Shown one piece after another: positions 1-11,294 of a stretch of DNA of 64,000 nt; positions within the stretch are counted from its first letter, which is position 1, and each line of letters opens with the position of its first letter. Made by a program: the position numbers and the translations under genes. The notes beneath the pieces were generated by a model, which saw nothing but the letters and a program-made list of their open reading frames with translations, was not told the origin of the DNA and ran no database searches. This DNA is from Lycium barbarum (Eukaryota; Streptophyta; Magnoliopsida; Solanales; Solanaceae), in the NCBI RefSeq assembly GCF_019175385.1, contig NC_083337.1, positions 166,049,713 to 166,113,712 on the forward strand, given 5' to 3'.

Positions 1-189
1 TCAGTTCTAACTGATGTGTTTAAACCTGGAAGAAAAAAAGATCAAGACACGTACGTGAACCAACAGTCAAATCAATTGTGTAAGCTAAAGAATGCGTGGA
101 CCCTCTAAAAGCAACTAGACTAGAAAATTTTAGCTAGAATTATAACCCAATTAGAACAACTCGGGTTGTATGGTTCACTGATCGCTTTC

Positions 190-555
190 AAGTCTCTAAT
201 ATAGGGTCATTCGCACAAATGCTCCTATTTCGGGTGGTCTTTAATTTTTATCCCTCAAATTTGTGGTCATTAAGTTTCGTTCTTTAACACTTTTCGAGTG
301 ACATAACTTTAGATTTCACTCGGCATAGTTTAGATTATATCACAAAGTTATGCCGAGCACAACAAAACTTTCAAACTCTACATGCACAGGACTTATGCCG
401 AGTGAAGTAAGAATTCAGCTTCTAAAGATAAATGTTACAGAACATATGCCGAGCGAGGTAGGTCTAGATATTTTCATTAAATGAGTAAAAGGGACAAATA
501 AAAACCACAAATATGAGAGACAAAAATTAAGACCAAGGCGTTTGACGGCCAATGA
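190..555. mobile_element. Foldback/MULE-like element, degenerate
   Basis: The ends are inverted: GGTCATT near 206 and AATGACC near 548. Just inside them, 'ggtggtctttaatttttatccctcaaatttgtgg' on the left pairs imperfectly with the right side. The same terminal phrase occurs in the clearer element at 3415-4118, so they look like one family. The interior repeats the motif ATGCCGAG about four times in both orientations. I could not find a convincing 9-bp target duplication, so the edges are approximate. Confidence 0.5.
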
Positions 556-1107
556 CCTAATAATACCTATTTAAGACTCTATATTACAAAACATAAAGAT
601 ACTTTTTCTTATTTACAAAACATATCAATAAGTATACCAGATTTGGGCTTAATGAGATACCCACGATTTGAGGCTTTATTTAAAAAAGAAAAACTGATTT
701 TAAATGTGGACTTAATTATAGGATAGTTACCATTCAACTTCTTCTTCTTTTTAAAAATATATTTTTTCTCTCTCTCTCCCTCTATGATAGGCACCATTTT
801 CATACCTAAAATCCATCTTCTCTCCTAGTATAAATTTTCAAACCAATATTACAAAGTATTTTTGATTACTAACTTGTGTATTAATTGTATATAAAAATTG
901 ATTTATGATCATTGTGTGTTTTGAAAATCTGTATAAATTATATAAACTGTAGTTTTAAAAAATGTTGAAAACTAATATATGTATGAAATGTGTATGGAGT
1001 TTGCTATATGTCATTTTTTAGATATATGCGGCACAATGTGTATGAAATTCGAACAAATTCGATATCAATTAGTTTTAAAAATGTTGAAAACTGACATGTG
1101 TATGAAA
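556..1107. other. AT-rich intergenic sequence, nothing recognised
   Basis: Short open frames here (for example at 609-803, minus) are AT-rich and low in complexity and resemble no protein I know. From about 960 the DNA already shows weak similarity to the tandem repeat that follows. Confidence 0.5.
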
Positions 1108-1562
1108 TGTGGATGGAATTTGGTTTGTATCAATTAGAAAACTTATTATACATATATACTTTCTCATAATCTATGCATACTTTGATCAGATTTTATACAA
1201 TTTATATGTACTTTATCATAGTCACAATGTACATACAACTTTTATACATATTTCATTCGTAGAAATTATAACGAATTTATACATTTATAGATATTGCATA
1301 CAAAAATTAATATATATTTATTTCTAGTGTATGAACTTTGTATGGAATTTGGTTTGTATCAATTACAAGTTTATTATACATATTTTTCTCAAAATTTATA
1401 CATACTTTGAGTAGATTTTATACAATTTATATGTACTTTATAATAATCAAAATACACCTACAATTTTTATACATATTTCATATATAAAAATTATAAGAAT
1501 CTATACAGTTATACATATTTCATACGAAAATTAAACACATATGTTTTTTGGTGTATGAACTT
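1108..1562. repeat. Two-copy tandem repeat, about 230-bp unit
   Basis: The phrase 'tggaatttggtttgtatcaa' begins one copy near 1114 and another near 1344. Both copies continue through the same order of landmarks: a 'ttattatacatat' stretch, 'atacaatttatatgtacttta', 'ttttatacatatttcat' and a closing 'gtgtatgaactttttac/gta'. The copies have diverged by many substitutions. An earlier partial copy may begin near 963. Confidence 0.7.
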
Positions 1563-2518
1563 TTTACATAAAAATTACCGATTATAATGGACTTTTTGAG
1601 TAAAAGTTAGAGAAAATTAGGTAATAATATCTCTTAATTTTGAATGGGGAGAGAAAAGTAGATGAAATAAGGAAGCAAAAGTTGGAGAAAATCAGGAAAC
1701 TATATCTCTAAATTTTGAATGGAGAGAGAAAAGAGGATAAAATAAGAAAAACGATTTCCTTACCTTATTTAATGTGTTTTATTTGCTTCTTTTTAATTTA
1801 CCTAATTAGTATAGATTTTGTAACAAGTCTATTGATATATTTTGTAAACTGAAAAATATCGTCATGTTCTGTAAATATATCATCTTACTATGTACATATA
1901 TGTTTTTTGCCCATCAAAATTTTCCAGTAGTGGACAGTGTGTATTGGACAGTCTTAATAGTGATGGTCCTGGGCTGAGTCCAATGCATGTTTCCATATCT
2001 TCTAGTCCTAATCCATCTAAATGTCCAACTCCAAGCCCAATGAAAGCTACGAGCTCGAGATAACAAGCCCAAGTAAGCATGTATACGTGCTGCATACAGG
2101 CCCAAGATCAGAATATTAGACGAGTGGGTCTTATTTGTGATGATCGTGTAATTATAAGATGATGTACAATTTCATTCTCTTAGGGTCATTATTGAAGAAT
2201 GTAATATCTGTTGGAAGTGAACAGCACTACTACTATCACGCAAATCTGGGCGGAGGCAAACAAGTGCACAAATTTTGTTGCGAACGAAGGACTAAGTCAT
2301 GTTGCTCATGAACATACTAAGTGATTTCTTTAGTTTCTCCAATGTATCGAAAAGAAGAAAAAAAAAAAAAAACGGGTTTTATTCTTCATTCATCCTATTC
2401 TTTCTTCTACATCAATTCTCAAATAGGATACTTTGACTATTCGCGAAGTATTGAATTGAAAATACTGCTCGTCATGCACCGCCAAAATACTTCATATTCT
2501 CATAAAAATGGTCGAGGA
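1563..2518. other. Intergenic, no supported gene
   Basis: A short duplicated phrase occurs at about 1610-1745 ('aattttgaatgg(g)gagagaaaag', two copies). The minus-strand frames at 1880-2105 start in TGGGC-rich DNA, have no recognisable domain and overlap each other in different frames. Confidence 0.4.
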
Positions 2519-2519
2519 A

Positions 2520-2803
2520 TTCTATTAGCTTTAAATATTTAATACTGAAAAGGTATGTAAGATATAAAGTGAAATTAATATAAAAAATCGTATAACTTAT
2601 GTTACTTTATTAGCTTGAGATGTTTGTTGGTTTTTGGGTATCAAATGGACGGGTCGAATAATTCTATTAGCTTTAAATATTTAGTACTGAAAAGGTATGT
2701 AAGATATAAAGTGAAATTAATATAAAAAATCATATAACTTGTGTTGCTTTTTTAGCTTGAGATGTTGTTTGTTGATTTTTGGGTATCAAATGGACGGGTT
2801 GTG
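2520..2803. repeat. 142-bp tandem duplication
   Basis: The unit starting 'ttctattagctttaaatatt' occurs at 2520 and again at 2662. The two copies are almost the same through 'tatcaaatggacgggt', differing by a few substitutions and a small insertion in copy two. A simple tandem duplication that looks fairly recent. Confidence 0.85.
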
Positions 2804-3312
2804 GCCGAATTAATAAAGGAGTAGATCGTTAATCCGTCCAAAGATTAATTGGACTGAAATTGCAGGGACAAAGTGGCTAAACAATGGATTATAGGCCAAT
2901 CCACCCTACTCTTACCAATTTTTAAATTTATTTGTTTGTTTTTTATAATTTAATAATTACTTAATAATTTTTTGCATATTAAATAAAAAAAAACATTAAA
3001 AATTTTGATAAAGTTTCTCATTGGTTAATTTGGACCATATCAGCCCAATTTTAAGATGTGTTGAATTAGGCGGGACAAAAATGGGTCGGCTTAACCGGCC
3101 CGAACTTAAATAGATTGGACAAATTATATTTTTATGAGCTAATTTTTTCACCCTAATTGAGTGGTTGAATCAATCAAGTAAATTAGCATTCAATATTTGC
3201 ATGTGATGATGGTCACAACTGTTGTCGTTCCGTAATTGAATTATTATCAAGTTTTGATGGACAACTGAAACTTCAAGGATAGTAGCGTTAATTTGACCTA
3301 CGTGTATGTACG
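2804..3312. other. Intergenic, nothing recognised
   Basis: AT-rich sequence with no long open frame and no terminal-repeat structure that I could see. Confidence 0.5.
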
Positions 3313-3414
3313 ATGCAATTTCGTTCCAAGCCCTTTTAAAGCCAAATGTGAGTCGTATTTTACGGGCAATTTCGTTCCAAGCCCTTTCAAAGCTAAATGT
3401 GAGTCGTATTTTAC
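3313..3414. repeat. 51-bp tandem duplication beside a MULE-type element
   Basis: The phrase starting 'gcaatttcgttccaagccct' is repeated at 3315 and 3366 with only a few differences. The open frame across it simply reads the duplication twice and is not a gene. The second copy ends in the 9-bp target duplication of the adjacent element. Confidence 0.85.
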
Positions 3415-4118
3415 GGGCAGAATTGCCCTTCTTTTGGGGTGGTCTTTAAATTTTCCCTCTCATATTTACGGTCTTTAAATTTTGCCCCTCATATTTGTGG
3501 TCTTTAAGTTTTGCTCTTAGCTTGGATACCTGAGGTTCTGGGTTCGAACCCCCGCTCAGGCATAAAATAAAAAAATAATTTCGCAAGGCAGGGCTGGAGG
3601 GAGTGTATGCCGGATCCGATATAAAATCCTTAAGGAAAAACTAAAGTTATGCCGGAGGGGGCAGACTTTGCCTTGAGACATATATTTTTATTTTTTTTTA
3701 CTTTTCAAGGCAAACTTTTAATTATGCTTTAAGGAAAAGTTCCGCCTTATGGGACATACTTTTAGTTAAGGCTATGCCTTAACTAAAAGTGTGCCCCATA
3801 AAATATAACTAAAAGTATGCCCCATAAGGTGGAACTTTTCCTTAAGGCATAAAAGTAAAAAAAAAAAAAATATGTCTCAAGGCAAAGTCTGCCCCCTCCG
3901 GCATAACTTTAGTTTTTCCTTAAGGATTGTATGTCGGATCCGGCATACACTCCCCCCAGCCTTGCCTTGCGAAATTATTTTTTTATTTTATGCATGAGCG
4001 GGGGTTTGAACCCAAAACTTCATTGTATCCAAGCGAAGGACAAAACTTAAAGAACACAAATATGAGGGGCAAAATTTAAAGACCACCCAAAAAGAAGGGC
4101 AATCCGTGCAAAAAAATG
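3415..4118. mobile_element. MULE-type foldback element with 9-bp target duplication
   Basis: The element is one long imperfect palindrome. Its left end carries 'ttgcccttcttttggggtgg' and its right end the inverse. It is flanked by the 9-bp direct repeat GTATTTTAC at 3406-3414 and 4119-4127, and a target duplication of that length is typical of Mutator-like transposons. Both arms carry a tRNA-like T-arm/B-box sequence (GGTTCGAACCCCC near 3540, inverted near 4005). No transposase is encoded, so it is non-autonomous. Confidence 0.82.
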
Positions 4119-4704
4119 GTATTTTACTTTCTTATTTGTCGCTTTTGATTTTGAATGGTCTAGAATTCATCCAAACAAACAACATATAGCATTAGTATTC
4201 TTGTCTTGTCGTAAAGAACCAAGTTGCCTACCTTTACTGCGGGCACCAAATTGGTGACTTTTAAATCAAACTACAGTAGACAAAATAATAGCCACGAGAA
4301 AACATTCAAATCAAACTATAGTAGACAAGAGTAACGTTGCTTCAGGGGCAACACCAGGTTACAAGAATAAATAATTTGAATTGTAGCATACTAATTTGAC
4401 TTTTAGCAATCATAAATCATACGGCGCTCTACTCCGTCCTAAGTTCTTATCATATGTTTGTTATAATTTTTCATGCTTTTAATGTTGAAACGCGTTTTCT
4501 ACATCAGTGGCAATGAACTTGACATAGAGTGTATCTGAACTTTAGAATCTTTCATTTTTGTGCTTATCTTAGTTGGGAAAATGAGCTAAAAGGAATGTTT
4601 GAGAGTGAAAGAAGAATAGGGGATTTCTATTTCTTTTTTTTTTCTTTTGTTATAAACATTTAATTAGGGGTTGTTAATTATTTTTTAATTTACACAAAAA
4701 CTCT

Positions 4705-6192
4705 TAAGTTTTTTTAATTTACACAAAAATCCAAAAATAAAAGCACTTTTTATCAAAAAAAAAAAAATGTACGTTTTTCTCTTAAAAAATACGCAAGCAA
4801 CTATTGGTTGCTTAAACAACTCCTTGTTGCTTATACAATAACCTTGTATCTCATTAAAACTAGGTAAACAACTAGTAGTTGTTTAAATAAATAAAGGTTG
4901 TTTAAGCAACTCATTATTGCTTATACATGAACTCAATTGGAAATTAATTGATTGATCACAAATGAAAATTAACTAATATAAAAACCTTGTTTCTTGTAAA
5001 AGCTAGTCATTTGATGAGTGATTAAATCCAACTTATTAATTTTATCATCAATTAATTGACTATACTAATAGTTTAAACAAAAATTTACTGATCCAGTGAT
5101 AATGGAATCAATGTTATTTGATTATATGAATATTAGAACATCAACTTATTGACTTGATAACAATTAAATATCAAACGAGTCGTTCAATGAGTTATTAAAC
5201 CCAACTTATTAATAATATCATAATTGATTGCAAAATTGATTGACTCTACTAATAGTTTAACAATAACTTACTGATCTAGTGATAATGGAATGAATGTTGT
5301 TTGATTATATAAATATTTGAACATTAACGTATTCACTTTATAACAATTAAATGTCAAACGAGTCGTCCAATGAGTGGTTAAACCCAACTTATTAATAATA
5401 TCACAATTGATCGCAAAATTGATTGACTCTACTAATAGTTTAACAATAACTTATTGATCTAGTGATAATGGAATCAATGTTGTTTGATTATATGAAAATT
5501 TGAACGTCAACGTATTCACTTGATAACAATTAAATATCAAACGAGTCGTCCAATGAGTGATTAAACCCAACTTATTAGTCATATCACAATTGATTGCAAA
5601 ATTGATTGACTCTACCAATAGTTTAACAATAACTTACTAATCTAATGATAATGGAATCAATGTTGTTTGATTATATGAATATTTGAACATCAACGTATTC
5701 ACTTGATTGTTATCAAGTCAATAAGTTGATGTTCTAATATTCATATAATCAAACAACATTGATTCCATTATCACTGGATCAGTAAATTTTTGTTTAAACT
5801 ATTAGTATAGTAAATTAATTGATGATAAAATTAATAAGTTGAATTTAATCACTCATCAAATGACTAGTTTTTACAAGAAACAAGGTTTTTATATTAGTTA
5901 ATTTTCATTTGTGATCAATCAATTAATTTCCAATTGAGTTCATGTATAAGCAATAATGAGTTGCTTAAACAACTTCGTGTTGTTTATTATAAGCAACATT
6001 TATTTATTTAAACAACTACTAGTTGTTTACCTAGTTTTAATAAGATACAAGGTTATTGTATAAGCAACAAGGAGTTGTTTAAGCAACTAATAGTTGCTTG
6101 CGTATTTTTTAAGAGAAAAACGTACAGGTTTTTTTTTTTATTGGTAAAAAGTGCTTTTATTTTTGAATTTTTGTGTAAATTAAAAAAACTTA
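4705..6192. mobile_element. Large foldback element with internal 183-bp tandem repeats
   Basis: The outer arms (about 4705-5167 and 5706-6192) are inverted copies, both beginning TAAGTTTTTTTAATTTACAC. Between them, a unit marked by 'gataatggaatcaatg' recurs at 5098, 5281, 5464 and 5647, an exact 183-bp period. The right arm has only one copy of that unit. There is no coding capacity, and no clear target duplication was found. It lies 3' of the EXO70 gene. Confidence 0.8.
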
Positions 6193-6453
6193 GGGGGATA
6201 GAGTCCCTTTTACTTAATTTTTAAAACTTGAGTCCTAAATTCTTAAATAAGTAACTCAAAAGTCTGTTTTAATAAAATGCCCCATCTTAGTTGCGGGATT
6301 AGTTAGTTATGCACGAAGACAAATGAGGCACTGAAACGATCTAGCTCTTCCTTGCTCAATCATGCTGTTAATGTAGTTATCTTCAATTTCAAACCGAGGC
6401 TTACCGTTCAAATAAAAGGCATGAAACAAATAACCAGTAAACTAAAATTAAAC
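6193..6453. other. 3' flank of the EXO70 gene
   Basis: This stretch probably holds the 3' UTR and polyadenylation region of the minus-strand EXO70 gene. No specific signal stands out enough to assign. Confidence 0.4.
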
Positions 6454-8298
6454 TTAACCCCGTGATGGCGATGACCGCGTTGAAGTTGAGCCATGCGATG
6501 TCGTACTACCATTTTCTGAAAAACCATTTCCATAAAATAAATCAGACAAGTAATTTTGCAAATCATCAGGGACAAATTTGACAATTGACTTCACTCCACC
6601 ACAATGCTTCTCGTAAAATGGTCGATAAGCCGAAACAATCTTCTTCGCCAGTGAAATTTTAACTTCATCACGTAGTTTCGGGTCGGGTATAATCCATGAA
6701 CTTTGTTTCCTATACGCCTCCTCAAAACCCGAATTGAATTTACAAAAACACTCATTCACTTCCGTTGAAGAAATCTCAGCCGTTAAATCCTCCGGAAGTG
6801 ACGTCATCACCTTGATCCAACCGACCCTCTCGTAATTCCCCATGTATTGTTCTACCTTAGCTTCGTGGTTCGGAATCCAGTCCGAAGCTAACAAGAGCTT
6901 CAAACTAGATTCCCTTACCTTCGAAACAACATAGTTTAAATTGTTCGCTAAGAACAAATAAGATAACGCCACGTCATTATAAAACCCTGCTTTACCATCA
7001 AGTTTACATAGAAGAACAAGGATAAGCCATGCGAGTCGTACGGAAACGACACAGGAAGGTGAGTCCACGTCATCAGCGATTGGACTTAACAGATAAGATT
7101 CCGGTAACGGTGACTTTATTGTTGCCGGCCAATCAGAGACAACGTCGGAGATGGGCCCACTGTAATCACTTAGAAAAATAAGATAATTCATAACATAACG
7201 TGTTAATGGATGAATTCCACCACCTGGCACTACTTTAGATGTATCTTTCTTAATGGCTGTTTCAAATTCCGACAACATGGTACGAGCTGCTTCTTTGAGT
7301 TTGACCATGCCGGTCAACGCCTGAGATTTGACGACTGATGTAGAATCAAACCCGAATATCACTTCAATTTCACTCATAAGTTCAGAAATAGAGTCGTAGA
7401 GATCAAGAATACGGAACATTTTCTCTAACGAAAGCTTCTTGTATTTGGCCACCATTTCTGGGAAAGTGAACAACGTTAAAGCACTGTCTTTAGCGATTTC
7501 TGTGAAACAAGATTCTCGTATGTTGTCGGAGATAGAGAACACTTGGTCACAGAGAATTCTTTCACCGTAAAAAAGAGTACTAACAGCAACCTTAACAGCG
7601 CTTAACCATGTTTTTATTTTCTTTTCAAGAATTTCCCATTCCATTTTTTGAACCGTTGAAGAGCAAAGATTTTCAACCCCCAAGTAATCTAATGTTTCAT
7701 CTATGAATGATTTTCGATTAAGTTGGTAAATCTTCGCGCATTCTTTTCCATACCCAGCTTCAATCATACAATCAGCAATAGCTTTCAGATCTACAGCTAT
7801 GGAGACCTTTTCACCTTCATCAGTAATTGAAACATCGTTAAAACGAGCTTCAATTTCAGCATTATCATCTTCATCTGAACTGCTTGACCGGGTTGATTCT
7901 TTAGAGACATTTTCTGAGTCTAAGAAGTATCGATTTCCTGATAAAATGGTGTAAAACTCTTTCTGAAGTCTTTTGACGGCGATTTGCATGAGTTGTTGAG
8001 CTCGTGCAAGCAATTGGGAGCTGGAATTTTCTTTAACAAAAAATTGCATAGCGTGTTGTAAGTCAATTACAGTGTCAAGAAACTGCTTGACCTCTGCTCT
8101 ACTCTCTTGGAAGAGATTTGATACTATGCAAGAAGAGTTGCCATCAAGTTCCCATCTTGTAATAATGGGCTCAGCGTTATTTAAAGTATCCTCCATTAAA
8201 GTCTCAGAGAAAGTATGAGATGGGGATGGTGAAGAATTATTGTGAGAAGAGTTATGTGGAGGTGATGGAGTTTTGGATGAAGAGAAAAACCCAGTCAT
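6454..8298 (-). CDS. EXO70: EXO70 exocyst subunit, H-clade-like
   Basis: A single uninterrupted 614-residue frame encodes an EXO70 exocyst subunit. The exocyst tethers secretory vesicles to the plasma membrane, and EXO70 contributes to membrane binding through its basic C-terminal helices. The variable, Ser/Pro-rich N-terminus (residues 1-30) precedes the helical region. The EXO70 domain runs from roughly residue 220 to 595 and includes the family-typical stretches 'HPLTRYVMNYL' and 'FVPDDLQNYLSDLF' near the C-terminus. The length, the lack of introns and the N-terminal 'LMEDTLNNAEPIITRW' type of sequence suggest the EXO70H group (H1/H2-like), part of which has defence roles in Arabidopsis. 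The clade call is from memory and less certain than the family. The Ser-rich tail after residue 595 is probably disordered. The frame looks intact. Confidence 0.93.
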   Translation of the reverse strand: MTGFFSSSKTPSPPHNSSHNNSSPSPSHTFSETLMEDTLNNAEPIITRWELDGNSSCIVSNLFQESRAEVKQFLDTVIDLQHAMQFFVKENSSSQLLARAQQLMQIAVKRLQKEFYTILSGNRYFLDSENVSKESTRSSSSDEDDNAEIEARFNDVSITDEGEKVSIAVDLKAIADCMIEAGYGKECAKIYQLNRKSFIDETLDYLGVENLCSSTVQKMEWEILEKKIKTWLSAVKVAVSTLFYGERILCDQVFSISDNIRESCFTEIAKDSALTLFTFPEMVAKYKKLSLEKMFRILDLYDSISELMSEIEVIFGFDSTSVVKSQALTGMVKLKEAARTMLSEFETAIKKDTSKVVPGGGIHPLTRYVMNYLIFLSDYSGPISDVVSDWPATIKSPLPESYLLSPIADDVDSPSCVVSVRLAWLILVLLCKLDGKAGFYNDVALSYLFLANNLNYVVSKVRESSLKLLLASDWIPNHEAKVEQYMGNYERVGWIKVMTSLPEDLTAEISSTEVNECFCKFNSGFEEAYRKQSSWIIPDPKLRDEVKISLAKKIVSAYRPFYEKHCGGVKSIVKFVPDDLQNYLSDLFYGNGFSENGSTTSHGSTSTRSSPSRG

Positions 8299-8452
8299 TT
8301 CTTTGGAAGTACCTTTACGTTATTTAGTTGTATTAAAAAGAGAGTTGAGTAATGTATATATTTGGAGAGTTGAAAGAAAGACAGAGACTTGGGGAGAGAA
8401 GAGGAATTAAGAAAATTCAATTTGATGGGGATATGAGTGCGAAAAATAAGAG

Positions 8453-8463
8453 TATTTATAGAA
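8453..8463 (-). promoter_or_regulatory. TATA box of the EXO70 gene
   Basis: On the minus strand this reads TTCTATAAATACT, about 155 bases upstream of the start codon. That spacing suits a plant TATA box with a leader of about 120 bases. A TTGAC W-box core lies just upstream (about 8481), which would fit stress regulation, but single W-box cores are common by chance. Confidence 0.6.
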
Positions 8464-8804
8464 GTAAAGGCTGAGCAGGTTTGACTTACTACGGACTGAG
8501 ATGGAAGAAGAACGCGGCAGGCATAAACTAACGGTAAAGTCTATGATAATTAAATTTTTATTAAACCATTCATATCATCATATCCAAGGTACACTAAATA
8601 TTATAAAATCCTTCTTGTCGATTTTGCTTTTTTAATAATTAAACTCTTGATTTGTAGTTAATAATAGAGGGACTCCAACTATTTTACCATTTCTTGTTAC
8701 GCTCTTCACTTTAACATATGTGGCCTTTTTTAGTCAGTTAAAAACTGTTTACTTTTTATATTTAATTAATGTACTTAATTTCACCATCTCAAATAATATA
8801 CTTA
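8464..8804. other. EXO70 upstream region, otherwise featureless
   Basis: Distal promoter sequence of the minus-strand EXO70 gene. No other gene or repeat boundary was recognised. Confidence 0.4.
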
Positions 8805-9010
8805 GAGGTCATTTGGTTCGCGAACAAAATTATAGGTCTAGGATTGTAATTCTGGGATTAACTTGTACCACTTCTGAGGCAGAATAAAATACAATACCAA
8901 ATTTAAAGTATAAATTTATTTTGGAATTAATTATATCTTAAACTAAATATAGTATAAATTTTAGACTCAAATTTAATCATGAGGTATTTCCCATGAACCA
9001 AACCACCCCA
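8805..9010. mobile_element. Harbinger-like MITE, about 205 bp
   Basis: Inverted ends GGTCATTTGGTTC (8807-8819) and GAACCAAACCACCCC (about 8996-9009) enclose AT-rich, non-coding DNA. The GG..TTTGGTT end type matches the better defined element at 10919-11200. The target duplication is not clear. Confidence 0.55.
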
Positions 9011-9184
9011 AGATTTTGAAATTTAAATAATATTTTAGTATATTAAATTCATCTTTAATTTAAGATTAAAAATTCAAAAAAAAATCCTTAATTTCTAAGA
9101 TTCTATATTCAGTCAACTTAAAATACAAGAGGGAAGGAAGAAATAAAGTTTTGATGCTGAATGGATGGTGACCAAGTTTTAGTA

Positions 9185-9768
9185 AGCATTTGAACATGCG
9201 ATTTCATGTCATGATTTCAAGTCATGAGATGAAATCAGTGTTTGGACATGCAATTTCATCTCATGAGATGAAATCTCAAATCGATCATTTAAAAAGGCAT
9301 GATTTGGGATTTCAAAATTTTTAACTGTAAAACTTGACTTATAAATTTATATTTTTGTAAAAAAAAAAAACCATTAGTTTGTAGATATTTTTACAATTAT
9401 TCCCACTAATTTCATTAACTTCTATCAACCGTTATTTATGCTCGTACCATGTGAGAGGGTTATATTAAAGAGTAGTTACATTATTATTCATGTTAAATTT
9501 TCTTTTTTATTGAACTAAATTTTAATCAATTGATGTCGGATTTTTTAGAAAGGCCTTCTAGTAGCGTATTAATTTTGTTATGAACTATGACTTGCTTATT
9601 TTGTAAGATTATATAAAAATTGAAAAAAATTTAATAATTTTCACAACTTGTGGGGCTTTTATATCTATAAGAAAAAATATAACTTAAGAAATTCAAATTA
9701 TATATTTAAATATAATTTCATCTTATGATTTAATTTCATAATTTTAAATCATATCCAAACGGCACCAT
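9185..9768. mobile_element. MITE-like element with 'ATTTCATCTCATGAGAT' motifs
   Basis: The left part has 'tttggacatgcaatttcatc' and similar phrases. The right end has 'aaatcatatccaaacggcac', which pairs with 'gtgtttggacatg'. A perfect 22-bp palindrome lies at 9253-9274. The interior is AT-rich and non-coding. The exact ends are uncertain because the left terminal motif occurs twice (about 9188 and 9240). Confidence 0.45.
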
Positions 9769-10275
9769 ATTTGAGGAAGATTACAAAGCAAGCTGACTAG
9801 ATAGTTATTCGTTTGACGTTGATATTTCGATCGAGGAGAGAGTGATTGCTAATGCCTACTTGCATGAAAAGGAACTCTGGGGGGATTTTCTTTTTGAACA
9901 GTATAGCTTTAAATGGGACTGGATAGAATTGTGTGGATGGAAAATCACCGCCAGTTGTTTCTTTATGGGTTAATTCATTGAATTGTTGATGTGAGAACCA
10001 AATTGGAACGCGGTTCATTTTTTTGGTGCTCTTACATCAAATTAAAGAGGTTTTAGTGTCAAATAGTAGTTCGATATTTATGTTGATGAAAGATAGTAAA
10101 CTAAAAATTATTACTTTATTATTTTAAAAATATTATTACTTATATAGAAGTTGAACTTCTATATAAGCGAATCAAAATATTGAAAAGCAAGTAATTAGCT
10201 TGAAAAGCAAGTAAACTAATTTAAAATATTGCTTGAAACTTGGAAAAGTTGTTTACCCAAGTCGAATAACTCATC

Positions 10276-10318
<43 letters not shown>

Positions 10319-10479
10319 AATACTATTATTAATTTACGTCAATTAAGTATCATGAACCGTGACTATACGATTACGCACTTTAATTTTCCTAATTATTTCC
10401 CTGGACCCTACCACGAAAAGCTTTCGTCTTAAGAAATCATTACTTCATCTATTTAGCTGAATTAGAGTACTTGGTAATA
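9769..10479. other. Intergenic with an (AT)n microsatellite
   Basis: No gene is supported. A long AT dinucleotide run occupies about 10277-10314. Confidence 0.5.
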
Positions 10480-10488
10480 TTCTCATTA

Positions 10489-11284
10489 CGGAAAAGGGCC
10501 AAAATCAATCCTCAATTTTGAAAAATAATTTATTCATACCCTTCGTTATACTTTAGGGCCAATTATACTCTTACAGTTATACTATGGGGTCAATTATACT
10601 CTTCTGTCTAACTGTTGTCACGTGACATCATCCCAGCCCTTCAAAATTATTTTACCCTCAAATAATTTTTTACTCACTAAAATAACTCAATCCGACCCGA
10701 AATTTTTTTTTCAGCAAAAATAATACGGATAATTTTTCCAGAAAAAAAGATAAAAATTATCCGTATTATTTTTGCTGAAAAAAAAATTTCGGGTCGGATT
10801 GAGTTATTTTAGTGAGTAAAAAATTATTTGAGGATAAAATAATTTTAAAGGGCTGGGATGATGCCACGTGGCAACAGTTAGACATAAGGGTATAATTGAC
10901 CTCATAGTATAACTGTAAGTGGTCGTTTGGTTTGAGGTCAAAATAGTCCCGGGATTACAATCCCGGGACTAATTTATACCATCTGTTGGTATTATTTTAT
11001 ACCATCTGAAAGATGGTATAAAATAATACCAGTATAAGTGGGTTAAGAAGGTATAAGTTGAGTTATTCCAGCACTAATTTTTATACCACGTTTGGTACAA
11101 GGTATAAAATAATCTCGGGATAAATCTATACCTTATACCAAACGTGGTATAAAAATTAGTACCGGCATAACCCATGTTATACCTTAAACCAAACGACCAC
11201 TAAGGATATATTTGACCCTAAAGTATAACGAAAGATATGAATAAACTATTTTTTAAAGTTCGGGATAATTTTGGCCCTTTTCCG
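10489..11284. mobile_element. MULE-type foldback element (outer), 9-bp target duplication
   Basis: The ends are perfect inverted repeats (CGGAAAAGGGCCAAAAT at 10489, inverse at 11268-11284). They are flanked by the 9-bp direct repeat TTCTCATTA at 10480-10488 and 11285-11293. A long, nearly perfect palindrome is centred near 10745. The right arm is interrupted by a second element at 10919-11200. Non-coding. The 9-bp duplication points to the Mutator superfamily. Confidence 0.88.
10919..11200. mobile_element. Harbinger-like MITE nested in the MULE-type element
   Basis: The inverted ends GTGGTCGTTTGGTTT and AAACCAAACGACCAC are perfect. They are flanked by the 3-bp duplication TAA (10916-10918 and 11201-11203), as expected for PIF/Harbinger elements. 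The interior holds 'ggtataaaataat' motifs in both orientations. Removing it plus one TAA restores the continuous right arm of the outer element. Confidence 0.88.
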
Positions 11285-11294
11285 TTCTCATTAT

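Noticed and set aside
1880..2105. Two overlapping minus-strand frames of 63-71 residues
   Set aside because: Different frames over the same DNA, no domain, no splice or promoter context.
3535..3565. Possible tRNA gene (GGTTCGAACCCCC)
   Set aside because: Only a T-arm-like half is present, duplicated in inverted form within a transposon; no acceptor or anticodon arm can be built.
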